A DNA stretch of 57,354 bases. It comes from Saprospiraceae bacterium (GTDB lineage: Bacteria > Bacteroidota > Bacteroidia > Chitinophagales > Saprospiraceae). Positions 45,708 to 54,105 of the stretch are shown piece by piece (the stretch's first letter is position 1; every line of letters begins with the position of its first letter). Below the pieces are notes generated by a model. It saw nothing but the letters and a program-made list of their open reading frames with translations. It made no database searches and was not told the DNA's origin. Where the stretch lies: contig JAHDCG010000023.1 in NCBI GenBank assembly GCA_020629965.1, forward strand, positions 1-57,354, given 5' to 3'. A program made the translations under genes and the position numbers.

Positions 45708-45800
45708 TTGTTGAGTTGTTGAATCGATGAATCGTTGAGCGCGTAAAACTTGAAAGCCGTGCTGTTGCATGTGGTTTTCAACGATTCAACGATTCAATAA
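45708..45800 (+). repeat. GTTGAATC hairpin element, copy 3
   Basis: The left arm is GTTGAGTT, GTTGAATC, GATGAATC, GTTGAGC. The loop contains AAAACTTGAAAGCCGTGCTG and the right arm TTTTCAACGATTCAAC plus GATTCAAT. It aligns with copy 1 across arms and loop. It lies between the permease start and the choice-of-anchor-B stop, in the orientation opposite to both genes. Confidence 0.85.
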
Positions 45801-45834
45801 CATTACAAAACCCTGATTGTAATTTCTTCGATAA

Positions 45835-48219
45835 TCACTTCACCTTCACCACCCTTTCCGTGCGCAAAATTTTTCCTTCCGCTTCGAGTTGCAGAAAGTA
45901 AATACCGTTGCGCCACGTTTGCCCGAGGCGGCGGTTGCCCGCGCCGGCGTTCAGTTTTTCCGTGAAAACGACCTGCCCGATTTGATTAAAAACCGTCACG
46001 CGAGCAGCTTCGACCTCGCTCGGCAAATCGTACTCAAAGTTCAAAGCATCGGAAAAAGGATTCGGAAAAACAGACATACCGAAAGAAAGTACGTCCGCTT
46101 CGTCGGTTGCCGTCGTGTTGCCTTCGGTAATGCGAAAGACATCGAAACCGCCCTCGACGATGAAGTCCGGGTCGGTGTTGATGACCACGACTTTGAGGCG
46201 CATATTGTCCGTAATTTCGATAAAATCGGCAATTTGATAAGTCGTCAATGACTGCCAAAAACTGCCGGAAGTATTGGTACTTTGCAGCACGACTTCATCG
46301 ACTCCGTTGTTAATCAGTACTCGAAAACGCGCATCTTCATTGCGAAATCCTTCGGCATTGCGGTTGTAAATCCACCAGCGGTAGCGCACGTAAGGGTCGT
46401 CGAAAATCGTCAAATCCATCGGTTGCGAAGTCAACACGACCGTGCCGTCATCGACGTAATCCAAAGCATCGGAATTGCCGGTCACATAAGCCGACTCGCC
46501 GAAATCGCCGGCAATATCCACTCCCGGATTACCGAAAGCACCGCTCGGATTGGGAAAAGTCACGACGGGTTCGGCGCGTTCCCACTCCCCGAAAAGGGTG
46601 GTAGCGGAAGTTTCCCATCCCAAATCAAAGAGAAAATCATCGCGATAGCCGCGCTCCAATTCTACGGTAATTTCGGAATCTTCATTCAAATTAAAATCCG
46701 AAAGTTTGTACTCAAAATGCCAAGCGGCGGTCACGGCGGAGTATTCTCCCTCGAAAATTTGCTCGAAGATAAACACTCCGTTTTCATCAGCCTGCGTCGT
46801 ATAAGTAAAAAAGCCGTCGTTAATTTCGATGTGTCCGAAAGGCACCGGGTCGCCGTTGTCTGCGCGGACGATATTGCCCGTCAGGTCATAGCGCGGTGCG
46901 GCGTCGAGTTGAATATCCTGAATAGTCGTCACACCGTTTTCCAAGACGACGCTGACCGTCTGCGGCAGGTAGCCGGGTGCGTCGTAAGTGACGGCAAAAG
47001 TGCCCGCTTCCGCTAAGCCGGTTTTGTAACCGCCCGTAAAGTCGGAAACGGCTGCGTTGACCTGCGCGGCGTCAATGACTACATCGGTAAAGGCAACGGG
47101 TGCACCCGTCGCGGCGTCGGTCACGGTGCCTTCGAGGCGGGCGGCGCGGACGTAATTCGGCGTTAAAACGTACAATCCGTTTTCAATATCGCTCAAAAAT
47201 ATCAATCCGTTCGGCGAATAAGGATAGGCACCCCAGCAGCCGTGAAAGCCCGTTGTGAAGTCAAATGAAGTATCGTAATTTCCGACTTCGACTAAATTTG
47301 TCGGCTCGCTCGCATCGACGATAATGCCGCCGTCGGTGTAGTGCGAAGTGATAAGATAATCGTCTAAAACATGTGTGTTATGCGGAACAACACCGGTGCC
47401 GACGGTGCTTTGCGGGCGCCAATTATCGAGTACTTCGATGTCCGTAAAATCGCTGATGTCGTAAGAACCCGTGGTAGCATTGGCTTTTTCATCGGTGGTA
47501 AAAAGGTAATTGCCGTCGTCGCTCAACCAAGCATTATGGGTCGTATTAAAAAGCGTCGGACTCGACCCGAGCGCGAAGATGTTCTGTTTGTCGTTAGCAT
47601 CGTAAATGGTGAAAATGCCTTCGCCGATTTCGGAAGAATAGACGATGTTGTCACGGGCGTAAACGTCGTGCGAGTAAACGTCATTGCCGTAGGAAACAAA
47701 CTGCGGCTGCCCCGGTGTGCTGAACACATCGACGACAATCACGCCGCCGCCGTTAATCGGGTTGCAGCCGGCGAGGTAGCAGTAGCCGAATTCGTCGATA
47801 AATAAATTGTGGCAGGTCTGCAAAGTATCGCCGCCGGGCAAGACGGGCGTCCAGTTAAAAGAGGTGACTTCGCCGCCGTCGGGCAGGTCGCCGAGAAAAA
47901 TGACCTGCAAGCCGTTTGCTTCTTCGTTGGTCACGTAGGCGTAGTCGCCCCACGTTTTGAGGTCGCGCCACACGGTGGTCGGACCGGGCAAAAAGGCGCG
48001 CTCGACGATGTCGTCGGGGTCGGTAACTTCGACAATCGACACACCCGTGCGGGCACCGACGATGGCGTATTCTTTTTCGGTTTCGGCATCGTACCAGCCC
48101 CAGATGTCGTTGAGTTTGGTTTCGCCGTAGTCAAGGCTGTCGCGGAGCGTAAGGTTGACTTGCGCGGCGGCGGTCAGGGAAAAAAACAGGGCAAAGAAAA
48201 GCGTCAGGTATTTTGTCAT
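45835..48219 (-). CDS. Choice-of-anchor B / LVIVD-repeat T9SS protein
   Basis: A 794-residue secreted protein. A signal peptide (to residue 19, ending AAAQ) precedes a beta-propeller-like region (about 25-370) with repeats such as GVSIVEVTDPDDI and TWGDYAYVTNEEANGLQV, the choice-of-anchor B signature. Two carboxypeptidase-regulatory-like domains follow (LEGTVTDAATGAPVAFTDV and LTGNIVRADNGDPVPFGHI), then a jelly-roll-like segment. The end is a T9SS type A sorting domain (FPNPFSDALNFEYD to LRTERVVKVK). It is therefore sent to the cell surface or medium. The ligand or function of this family is not established. Confidence 0.9.
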   Translation of the reverse strand: MTKYLTLFFALFFSLTAAAQVNLTLRDSLDYGETKLNDIWGWYDAETEKEYAIVGARTGVSIVEVTDPDDIVERAFLPGPTTVWRDLKTWGDYAYVTNEEANGLQVIFLGDLPDGGEVTSFNWTPVLPGGDTLQTCHNLFIDEFGYCYLAGCNPINGGGVIVVDVFSTPGQPQFVSYGNDVYSHDVYARDNIVYSSEIGEGIFTIYDANDKQNIFALGSSPTLFNTTHNAWLSDDGNYLFTTDEKANATTGSYDISDFTDIEVLDNWRPQSTVGTGVVPHNTHVLDDYLITSHYTDGGIIVDASEPTNLVEVGNYDTSFDFTTGFHGCWGAYPYSPNGLIFLSDIENGLYVLTPNYVRAARLEGTVTDAATGAPVAFTDVVIDAAQVNAAVSDFTGGYKTGLAEAGTFAVTYDAPGYLPQTVSVVLENGVTTIQDIQLDAAPRYDLTGNIVRADNGDPVPFGHIEINDGFFTYTTQADENGVFIFEQIFEGEYSAVTAAWHFEYKLSDFNLNEDSEITVELERGYRDDFLFDLGWETSATTLFGEWERAEPVVTFPNPSGAFGNPGVDIAGDFGESAYVTGNSDALDYVDDGTVVLTSQPMDLTIFDDPYVRYRWWIYNRNAEGFRNEDARFRVLINNGVDEVVLQSTNTSGSFWQSLTTYQIADFIEITDNMRLKVVVINTDPDFIVEGGFDVFRITEGNTTATDEADVLSFGMSVFPNPFSDALNFEYDLPSEVEAARVTVFNQIGQVVFTEKLNAGAGNRRLGQTWRNGIYFLQLEAEGKILRTERVVKVK

Positions 48220-48260
48220 TTCGGAAGCGTTGAATTATCGGAGACAGAAATTTTGTTTAT

Positions 48261-48422
48261 TAGAGTTGTTGTATAGGTATTTGGCTAATATGAGAATTGT
48301 ATTTTTTCGTTTAAGGAATTAATTTTTTCAGTGCATAGCCGTAGCTACGGACTTAAAAAATTCGTTTCTTAAACGGAATAAAGACTTTTTCATATTAGTC
48401 TAATATTTATACAACAACTCTA
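48261..48422. mobile_element. MITE-like 162-bp imperfect palindrome
   Basis: Terminal inverted repeats TAGAGTTGTTGTATA (48261-48275) and its exact complement (48408-48422). Internal matched pairs are TAATATGA/TCATATTA, CGTTTAAG/CTTAAACG and AATTTTTT/AAAAAATT, and the centre is the 12-bp palindrome CCGTAGCTACGG (48339-48350). It encodes nothing. Flanks allow a target duplication of TA or ATT, depending on where the end is set. It separates the choice-of-anchor-B start from the toxin-antitoxin operon. Confidence 0.8.
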
Positions 48423-48545
48423 TTGGTAAATTTACGGGTTTAACGTCGGAACGCGGGGTTCGTTCTGTAATTTTGAGGAAGAGTTGTCGGAGGGGCGTTA
48501 AAAACAACTAAATGACGCTAATCGTCGTTTTTACAAAAAAACAAT

Positions 48546-48553
48546 TATCTTTG
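48546..48553 (+). promoter_or_regulatory. -7 element of the toxin-antitoxin operon
   Basis: TATCTTTG matches TAnnTTTG and lies 31 nt before the antitoxin ATG. Confidence 0.6.
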
Positions 48554-48583
48554 AACAAGATTCACAACAGCTAAATTAAAATT

Positions 48584-48811
48584 ATGAAACTCGAACTCGA
48601 AAAATATTCTCTTATTCAGCAGATTATGCTTGCAAATGCAGAAGAATTTAAATTAATCAGACAAGCAGTTGAAACTACGTTTTCTAAAAAAGAAGACTTG
48701 AATGATTTTGAATTGAGAAAACTTGAAATCGGCTTAAGTCAGATGAAAAACGGACAAGTAAAATCCTCCGAAGCGGTGAAAGCAGGAGCGCGTAAAGCAC
48801 TCGGATTATGA
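48584..48811 (+). CDS. Type II antitoxin-like protein
   Basis: A 75-residue, mostly helical, charged protein. It has no recognisable DNA-binding N-terminus; the C-terminus (KNGQVKSSEAVKAGARKALGL) resembles the tails of antitoxins paired with RelE/ParE toxins. The call depends on context: its stop codon overlaps the toxin start (ATGA, 4-nt overlap), which is the usual coupling in these operons. The antitoxin should neutralise the downstream toxin and probably autoregulate the promoter. Confidence 0.82.
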   Translation: MKLELEKYSLIQQIMLANAEEFKLIRQAVETTFSKKEDLNDFELRKLEIGLSQMKNGQVKSSEAVKAGARKALGL

Positions 48812-49092
48812 TTTTTCCGGTACAATGGTCTGATGAAGCTTATGATGACTACATCGCTATTCTGAAATACTTAGATGAGAATTTCGGTTCTGATACTGCA
48901 TTAGTACTCTTCGACAAGATAGATTCCTTTGAAAGTAATATTTCAAAAATGCCGAAAATGTATCCGGCTACTCGCAAAAGTAAGAAACTCAGAAAAGCGG
49001 TCATTTTAAAATTTGCCGTGGTTTTTTATTACATTGGAGACGAAAAAATCACTATCGTTTCTGTTGTAGATGCAAGAAATTCCTCTCACTGA
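48808..49092 (+). CDS. RelE/ParE-family toxin
   Basis: A 94-residue toxin of the RelE/ParE fold. It begins FPVQWSDEAYDDYIAILKYLDENF, the helical hairpin start of the ParE group, continues with FDKIDSFESNISKMPKMYPATR and ends with KFAVVFYYIGDEKITIVSVVDARNSS, matching the family strand pattern and the terminal D-x-R. Whether it hits gyrase (ParE-type) or mRNA on the ribosome (RelE-type) cannot be decided. It converges on the glutamine synthetase-family gene with only 16 nt between stops and no visible terminator. Confidence 0.9.
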   Translation: MIFPVQWSDEAYDDYIAILKYLDENFGSDTALVLFDKIDSFESNISKMPKMYPATRKSKKLRKAVILKFAVVFYYIGDEKITIVSVVDARNSSH

Positions 49093-49108
49093 TTCTAAAA
49101 ACAACAAC

Positions 49109-50479
49109 TCACCCCCGCTCAAAATACCGCTCCCGTTCCCAATCCGTCACCGCCGCGTCGTAAGCCTTTTGCTCCGAGGCAAAATGATGTGCGTAGTGCT
49201 TGACGACTTCCTCATCGAAAGCTTTTTTTGCAAATTTGCTTTGCTTGAACAATTCATTTGCAGCGCGTAAAGTCTTGGGTATCTCGGGCAAATCCTTTGC
49301 CGCATACACATCTCCGACAAACATTTCCGGCACTTTAATCTTATTTTCAATCCCCGCCAAACCCGAAGCCGACAGCGCGGCGTAAGCCAAATACGGATTA
49401 CAGTCCGCGCCCGGAATGCGGCACTCGATGCGCAGACTTTCGCCGCTGCCGACTACTCGAAAGCCCGCCGTGCGATTGTCCGCGCTCCACGCGAGGCGGG
49501 TCGGTGCCCAAGAGGCGTCGGCGTAGCGTTTGTAAGAATTAACGGTCGGGGCGTAAAAAGGCGTGAGTTCGGCGGCGTATTTTAAGCAGCCGCCGAGAAA
49601 ATAACCGAAGGTCTCGGAGGCGCGCAGATTACCGAATTTTTTATCGCCGACAAAGGCGTTTTTGCCGTCGCGGTGCAGACTCAAATGAATATGACAACTC
49701 GACCCGGCACCGTCCGCTTTATATTTTGCCATGAAGGTCACGGAAAGATTTTGCGCCATCGCCGTTTCTTTTACGCATTGTTTGAAAACGAGGTGACGGT
49801 CGGCAGACTCTCCGATGTCAGCGTAGCGCACGTTGATTTCGTGCTGCCCGAGTCCCCACTCCCCTTTCGAGGTTTCGACGGGAACGGCTGATTTTTGTAA
49901 ATATTTTCGTGCCGCCGCCGTAAATTTTTCGGTGCGCGTGCCCTGCAAAATGTGGTAATCCTCCAAGTACCAGCCGACGGGTCGCAAATCCCGATAGCCG
50001 GCGGCGTGTGCGCTGCGGTAGTCATTTTCAAAAAGGTAGTACTCCAACTCGGAGGCGGCAAAAGCGGTGTAGCCGGCTCGGTGCATTTTTTGGATTTGTC
50101 GCTGCAAAATCGAACGCGGTGCCACAGAGACGGGTCGGTGCTTTTCGCCTTCCGTTATATCACAAATCACAAGTGCCGTTTTTTTCAGCCAAGCGGCGCG
50201 GCGCAGGGTATCAAAATCGGGCTGTAAGTGAAAATCGCCGTAACCTTTTTCCCAATTTGCAAAGTCAAAACCGGGCAGCGGTTCCATTTCCATATCGGCG
50301 GTGAGCAAATAATTACAGGCGTGCGTGCCGTGTTTGGCGGCGCTGTCCAAGAAAAAATCGGCGGTAAAGCGTTTGCCGATTAAGCGACCGTAAATGTCCG
50401 GAAAGGCGACGATAACGGTGTCGATTTTGCCTTGTTTTGCTTTTTTGCGAAGTTGTTTTACGATTAGTTTTCCTTGCAT
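49109..50479 (-). CDS. Glutamine synthetase-family ligase
   Basis: A 456-residue ATP-dependent glutamate-amine ligase fold. Metal-site residues are visible in ASELEYYLF and GLGQHEINVRY, the ATP/substrate motif in GSSCHIHLSL, and the glutamate-binding Arg in NRTAGFRV and SLRIECRIPGADCNPYLAYAA. The adenylylation loop tyrosine of enteric GlnA is absent and the N-terminus (GKIDTVIVAFPDIYGRLIGKRF) is of the PuuA/GlnT-like kind. It may therefore ligate an amine other than ammonia, such as putrescine; that is inference. It stands alone. Confidence 0.88.
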   Translation of the reverse strand: MQGKLIVKQLRKKAKQGKIDTVIVAFPDIYGRLIGKRFTADFFLDSAAKHGTHACNYLLTADMEMEPLPGFDFANWEKGYGDFHLQPDFDTLRRAAWLKKTALVICDITEGEKHRPVSVAPRSILQRQIQKMHRAGYTAFAASELEYYLFENDYRSAHAAGYRDLRPVGWYLEDYHILQGTRTEKFTAAARKYLQKSAVPVETSKGEWGLGQHEINVRYADIGESADRHLVFKQCVKETAMAQNLSVTFMAKYKADGAGSSCHIHLSLHRDGKNAFVGDKKFGNLRASETFGYFLGGCLKYAAELTPFYAPTVNSYKRYADASWAPTRLAWSADNRTAGFRVVGSGESLRIECRIPGADCNPYLAYAALSASGLAGIENKIKVPEMFVGDVYAAKDLPEIPKTLRAANELFKQSKFAKKAFDEEVVKHYAHHFASEQKAYDAAVTDWERERYFERG

Positions 50480-50500
50480 GACGAGAGATTGACTTCTTTG

Positions 50501-50559
50501 TATAGGATTGACAGGATGATTATTTTATGACAGGATTTGAGGATTGTTAGGATTTTTTC
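50501..50559 (+). repeat. GGATTGACAGGATGATTA degenerate array
   Basis: GGATTGACA, GGATGATTA, ATGACAGGATTTGA, GGATTGTTA, GGATTTT, with about a 9-bp period. It is the clearest member of its family and lies upstream of the glutamine synthetase-family start. Confidence 0.6.
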
Positions 50560-50696
50560 TCTTTACTTTTCGGATAGAACCCACGGTTTTAATTTTCCGT
50601 ATTTTTCATAAAAAAAACACATTTACAAGACGCACAAAAGGGTGAACTCAACCCAAGTCCACCCTTCTGCCCCGAAAAAAATCGGTCATTCTTTCT

Positions 50697-51044
50697 TTAA
50701 ACCAAACGATTGTTATCATCCGGAAAGACCGCAACCGGTTTGAAAGTCTTCGCCTCCTCGGCATCCAGCCACGCGTAAGAAATAATGATGACAATGTCAC
50801 CGACTTCCGCCCGTCTCGCCGCCGCACCGTTGAGACAGATGATACCCGAGCCGCGCTCGCCGCGTATGACGTAAGTCTCGATGCGCTCGCCGTTGTTGTT
50901 GTTGACAATCTGCACTTTTTCGCCCTCCAGCAGGTTGGCGGCTTCCATTAAGTCTTCGTCGATGGTAATCGAACCGACGTAGTTCAAATTCGCCTCGGTG
51001 ACTTTGACGCGGTGTATCTTGGACTTAAACATCTGTAAAAGCAT
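50697..51044 (-). CDS. panD: Aspartate 1-decarboxylase
   Basis: A 115-residue pro-enzyme that makes beta-alanine for pantothenate. [19 protein letters not shown] is the family N-terminus; the self-cleavage pair is Gly24-Ser25, which would give the pyruvoyl group on Ser25. [20 protein letters not shown] follows as expected. The annotated start is the ATG at 51042-51044, but a TAnnTTTG element ends 3 nt upstream of it, so the transcript may begin inside this codon and translation may use the second ATG (51032). The longer upstream reading frame is not conserved-looking. Confidence 0.95.
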   Translation of the reverse strand: MLLQMFKSKIHRVKVTEANLNYVGSITIDEDLMEAANLLEGEKVQIVNNNNGERIETYVIRGERGSGIICLNGAAARRAEVGDIVIIISYAWLDAEEAKTFKPVAVFPDDNNRLV

Positions 51045-51046
51045 AG

Positions 51047-51054
51047 CAAATGTA
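51047..51054 (-). promoter_or_regulatory. -7 element for panD, close to the start codon
   Basis: The minus strand reads TACATTTG, an exact TAnnTTTG match. By the spacing at rnpB, transcription would start about 51041, i.e. leaderless or with a leader of about 10 nt if ATG 51032 is used. Confidence 0.5.
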
Positions 51055-51370
51055 CGTTGAGGAAGCGCAGACGCGGTAGTTCGTTTGCTGCTCCGATTAT
51101 GATTTGGTTCAAAATGATTAGGATGCCGAAAGACGGAAAAACCCGAGTTTCCCCTTTCCGCGCTGCAAAAGTATTTTCTTTTTTTGACTTTGAAAACCTT
51201 TTTTGCAGAAAAAAGACCGAACGGTCGGTTTTTTTTTAATAAAACGATGCGAGCTGTCCGAAAGTTTTCGGGAACAAAAAAAACCGAATCGTACAAAAAG
51301 CAAAAAATCTCGAAAAGCAATCAGCCTTCCGAGATTTAGTAATGATTTAATTTAGTTGATATTTCACTTT

Positions 51371-51405
51371 TACTCAAAAGGTGATTTTGAGTCACCCTGT
51401 AAGTA
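51371..51405. repeat. Dispersed 35-bp hairpin core, copy 2
   Basis: Begins TACTCAAAAGGTGATTTTGA. It is the reverse complement of 8731-8765 except for two positions, and it can fold through GGTGA/TCACC and TACT/AGTA. The 441-bp gap 51045-51485 contains this, the panD promoter and a heptad array, but no gene. Confidence 0.8.
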
Positions 51406-51449
51406 ACTACAGACTCAATACACTAACCGAAAATTTCAAGCGGCAGCAG

Positions 51450-51485
51450 CCGTCCACCGTAAAACCGCCTGTCGTCCACCGTCTC
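51450..51485. repeat. CCGTCCA heptad array at the hybrid-kinase stop codon
   Basis: CCGTCCA CCGTAAAA CCGCCTGT CGTCCA CCGTCTC; degenerate, ending at the stop codon at 51486. Confidence 0.65.
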
Positions 51486-53435
51486 TCAATTCATCACCAT
51501 ACTCAACAGCCCCATAATTTTCGCATACAATTCGTGCGGTTTGAATGGCTTGGGCAGGTAGTCATTCATGCCCGCTTCAAAGCAGTTATCTTGTTCTTGT
51601 TTGGTAGAATTGGCGGTCAGGGCGATAATCGGCACGTCGCTGAACTCTCTGATTTTGCGCGCCGAGTCGAGACCGTTCATGACGGGCATTTGCAAGTCCA
51701 TCAGAATTAAATCGTAACCGTGCTCGCGGAATTTTTCTACGCCGACCAGCCCGTTTTCGGCAATATCGACCGTCACCAAGTCCGACCAGGTCGTGAGGAC
51801 TTTTTTGGTGGCGATTTGGTTCAAAAAGTGGTCTTCGACCAGCAAAATACGCAGCGGAATTTCGGGCGTATCGGAGGTACTGAGGCGGGTCATACGCGCC
51901 GATTTTACGGGCAAAACGACCTCGAAACTGCTGCCCTTGCCGACCTTACTTTCGACCTGTAACTCACCGCCGAGAGTCTTTGCCAATTTGACGACAATCG
52001 CCAAACCCAGCGGACGTTCGTCCTTTTTTTGCTCTTCTTCCGAGTAAACTTCCAACAGTTTATCCGCGTCGGGTATTTCTTTCAGCATTTTTTCGCCGAT
52101 GCCTTTGCCCGTGTCTTTGACGTAAAGGTGCAGGTTAAATTTATCGTTGCGAATGTTTTGCGCGCGCGCCGCTATTGTCACCGTGCCGCCCTCTTCGGTG
52201 TAGCGGATGGCGTTGTCCATCAGGTTGTATAGAATTTGGGTGACCTTACGTTGGTCGCAGATTATTTTTTCGGGCAGGTTGTCGTCGGCTTGCAGTTCAA
52301 GTTTCAGCTTGGCATTATCCGCTTTGATTTTTGCGGAACGCTGCATACTTTGCAAGAAGTCGCGGAGGTGAAACTCTTCGGCTTCGGCTTTGACATTATC
52401 GGAAACCAAAACACTGAAATTCAACAGATTAGTAATCGCAATCGACAGGTCATCGACCGAGGTTTTGAGGTTGCCGATGTAGTCTTTTTGCGCGGGATTG
52501 ATGCGGGTATTTTCGAGCAAATACATCAAATTCACAATCGAAGACAGCGGCGTACGGATGTTGAAACTCATTTCGCGCAGGGCTTCTTCTTTGATTTTGG
52601 CGGTGCGCGATTGCATGTTTTTTTCGATAATCAATCGCTCCGTCACTTTGCGCTCCGTGATGTCCTGCATGGCACCGATGAGCAGCAGCCTCTGCGTCAG
52701 CTCGTCGTAGTTGACTTTGGCCTGCACGCTGAGGTATTTCAGGTTGCTGCCTTCGAGAATGATGCGGTGTTCGATGGTGTGCAGTTTGCCGTCTTTCGCG
52801 GCGTCTTCAAAGAAATTTTCAACCTTTTCGCGGTCTTCGAGGTGCACGTAAGACATGTAGTCCGACATGCCGGGGTTCATGCTGCCGGGCTGAAAATTAA
52901 AAATGCGAAACACCTCGTTGGTCCACTTCATTTCGTTGGTCACGATGTCCATTTCCCAGTTGCCGAACTGTGCCATTTCCTGCGCCTCGACGTAGCGTTT
53001 TTCGTTGACGGCGAGGCGGTGCGCCGCGTCTTCGAGTTTTTGCTGCTCTTTAAATCTTTGCAGGGCATAACGCACCGCACGCCCGAGTAATTTACCGTCG
53101 AATTGTCCTTTTACCAAAAAATCCTGCGCACCCGCTTTTACGGCTTGATTACCGATAATTTCGTTGTTCATGCCCGTCATGACGATGACCGGTATATCGC
53201 TCGATTTTTCTAAATATTTCGTTAAAGTCTTAAAGCCGTTGCTGTCGGGCAATGACAAGTCTAACAGAGTCAGGTCGATGTCACGCGCGGCGAGAATTTC
53301 GTCGGCGGCGTAAAGCGACTCGGCGTGGTGCATTTCTACTTTCATCGCGGCATCTTGCAGGAAAATGTTGATGAGTTCGACGTCTCCCGGATTGTCTTCG
53401 ATGAGCAGAATATGCGTTTTGTGCTTGGTATTCAT
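51486..53435 (-). CDS. Hybrid response regulator-PAS-kinase-receiver, H-box histidine missing
   Basis: A 649-residue cytoplasmic protein. Receiver domain 1 (about residues 8-125) has the phospho-Asp in LTLLDLSLP. A PAS domain (about 155-265) ends in the usual ITERKV. The kinase-like region follows (about 275-510), then receiver domain 2 (about 530-645, ILMDLQMP, KPF). The H-box reads MSFNIRTPLSS where MSHE(I/L)RTPL is expected: Phe291 and Asn292 replace the phospho-accepting His and its acidic partner. The ATP lid region is also odd (RPLGLAIVVKL rather than GTGLGLAI), although LMDNAIRYT and VKDTGKGIG are kept. It is probably not a normal autokinase; it may act as an ATP-binding scaffold. It forms an operon with the response regulator 60 nt upstream. 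Confidence 0.93.
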   Translation of the reverse strand: MNTKHKTHILLIEDNPGDVELINIFLQDAAMKVEMHHAESLYAADEILAARDIDLTLLDLSLPDSNGFKTLTKYLEKSSDIPVIVMTGMNNEIIGNQAVKAGAQDFLVKGQFDGKLLGRAVRYALQRFKEQQKLEDAAHRLAVNEKRYVEAQEMAQFGNWEMDIVTNEMKWTNEVFRIFNFQPGSMNPGMSDYMSYVHLEDREKVENFFEDAAKDGKLHTIEHRIILEGSNLKYLSVQAKVNYDELTQRLLLIGAMQDITERKVTERLIIEKNMQSRTAKIKEEALREMSFNIRTPLSSIVNLMYLLENTRINPAQKDYIGNLKTSVDDLSIAITNLLNFSVLVSDNVKAEAEEFHLRDFLQSMQRSAKIKADNAKLKLELQADDNLPEKIICDQRKVTQILYNLMDNAIRYTEEGGTVTIAARAQNIRNDKFNLHLYVKDTGKGIGEKMLKEIPDADKLLEVYSEEEQKKDERPLGLAIVVKLAKTLGGELQVESKVGKGSSFEVVLPVKSARMTRLSTSDTPEIPLRILLVEDHFLNQIATKKVLTTWSDLVTVDIAENGLVGVEKFREHGYDLILMDLQMPVMNGLDSARKIREFSDVPIIALTANSTKQEQDNCFEAGMNDYLPKPFKPHELYAKIMGLLSMVMN

Positions 53436-53495
53436 TTTTGAAAAAATTGAGCCGATATAGTACGTTGAGCGGTAAAAAACGGAGGGTGAAAAAAA

Positions 53496-53942
53496 CTATC
53501 TCATTCTGCCGGGCAAAATGGCGGTCGTCAACCAAAAATCTTCAATCATTTGAATGATGTCGAAAAAGCGGTCGAAGTCCACGGGTTTGTTGATGTAGCA
53601 GTTGACGTGCAAATCGTAGGTTTTCAAAATATCCTGCTCGGCGTTGGAAGTCGTCAAAACGATGACCGGAATGCGCTTTAAGGCGGGTTCTTCTTTAATT
53701 TCGGCGAGCACTTCGCGTCCGTCTTTTTTCGGCAGATTCAAGTCCAAAAGAATCAAGTCGGGCTTTACGGCATCTTGGTAAGGCGGTCTTTTGTGCAAAA
53801 AATGCAGTGCCTCCACACCGTCCATGACGACATCGAGGCGATACTCCAATTTTCCTTCTTTAAATGCTTCCTGCGTCAATCTGACATCACCGGGATTGTC
53901 CTCGATGAGTAATAAATTGACCGGTCTTGACTTGTGCGACAT
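53496..53942 (-). CDS. Single-domain response regulator (Rcp1-like)
   Basis: A 148-residue stand-alone receiver. It starts NLLLIEDNPGDVRLTQEAF, the acidic pocket of Rcp1-type regulators, with the phospho-Asp in LILLDLNLPKKDG, the signalling Thr in VLTTSNAEQD and the Lys in NKPVDF. There is no output domain, so it passes phosphate by protein contact. It precedes the hybrid kinase by 60 nt, in the same direction. The frame extends 87 nt further upstream but overlaps the divergent polyprenyl synthase promoter region; the ATG at 53942 fits the family start. Confidence 0.92.
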   Translation of the reverse strand: MSHKSRPVNLLLIEDNPGDVRLTQEAFKEGKLEYRLDVVMDGVEALHFLHKRPPYQDAVKPDLILLDLNLPKKDGREVLAEIKEEPALKRIPVIVLTTSNAEQDILKTYDLHVNCYINKPVDFDRFFDIIQMIEDFWLTTAILPGRMR

Positions 53943-54037
53943 GATTTTTTCGGTATGTTTTAATTCTTGTTCTTCAGGAAAAGTCCGGGGTCGGGTAAAA
54001 TTTCTCGGTGCTCTCCTTTCAATCAGCACACGATGTT

Positions 54038-54045
54038 TATCTTTG
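54038..54045 (+). promoter_or_regulatory. -7 element for the polyprenyl synthase
   Basis: TATCTTTG matches TAnnTTTG, 61 nt before the ATG. Confidence 0.6.
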
Positions 54046-54105
54046 CGCCGTTTTGCGGGAAAAGTATCGTCTGATTTTTTTTCGAAACTTATTAAAAAAA
54101 GAATT

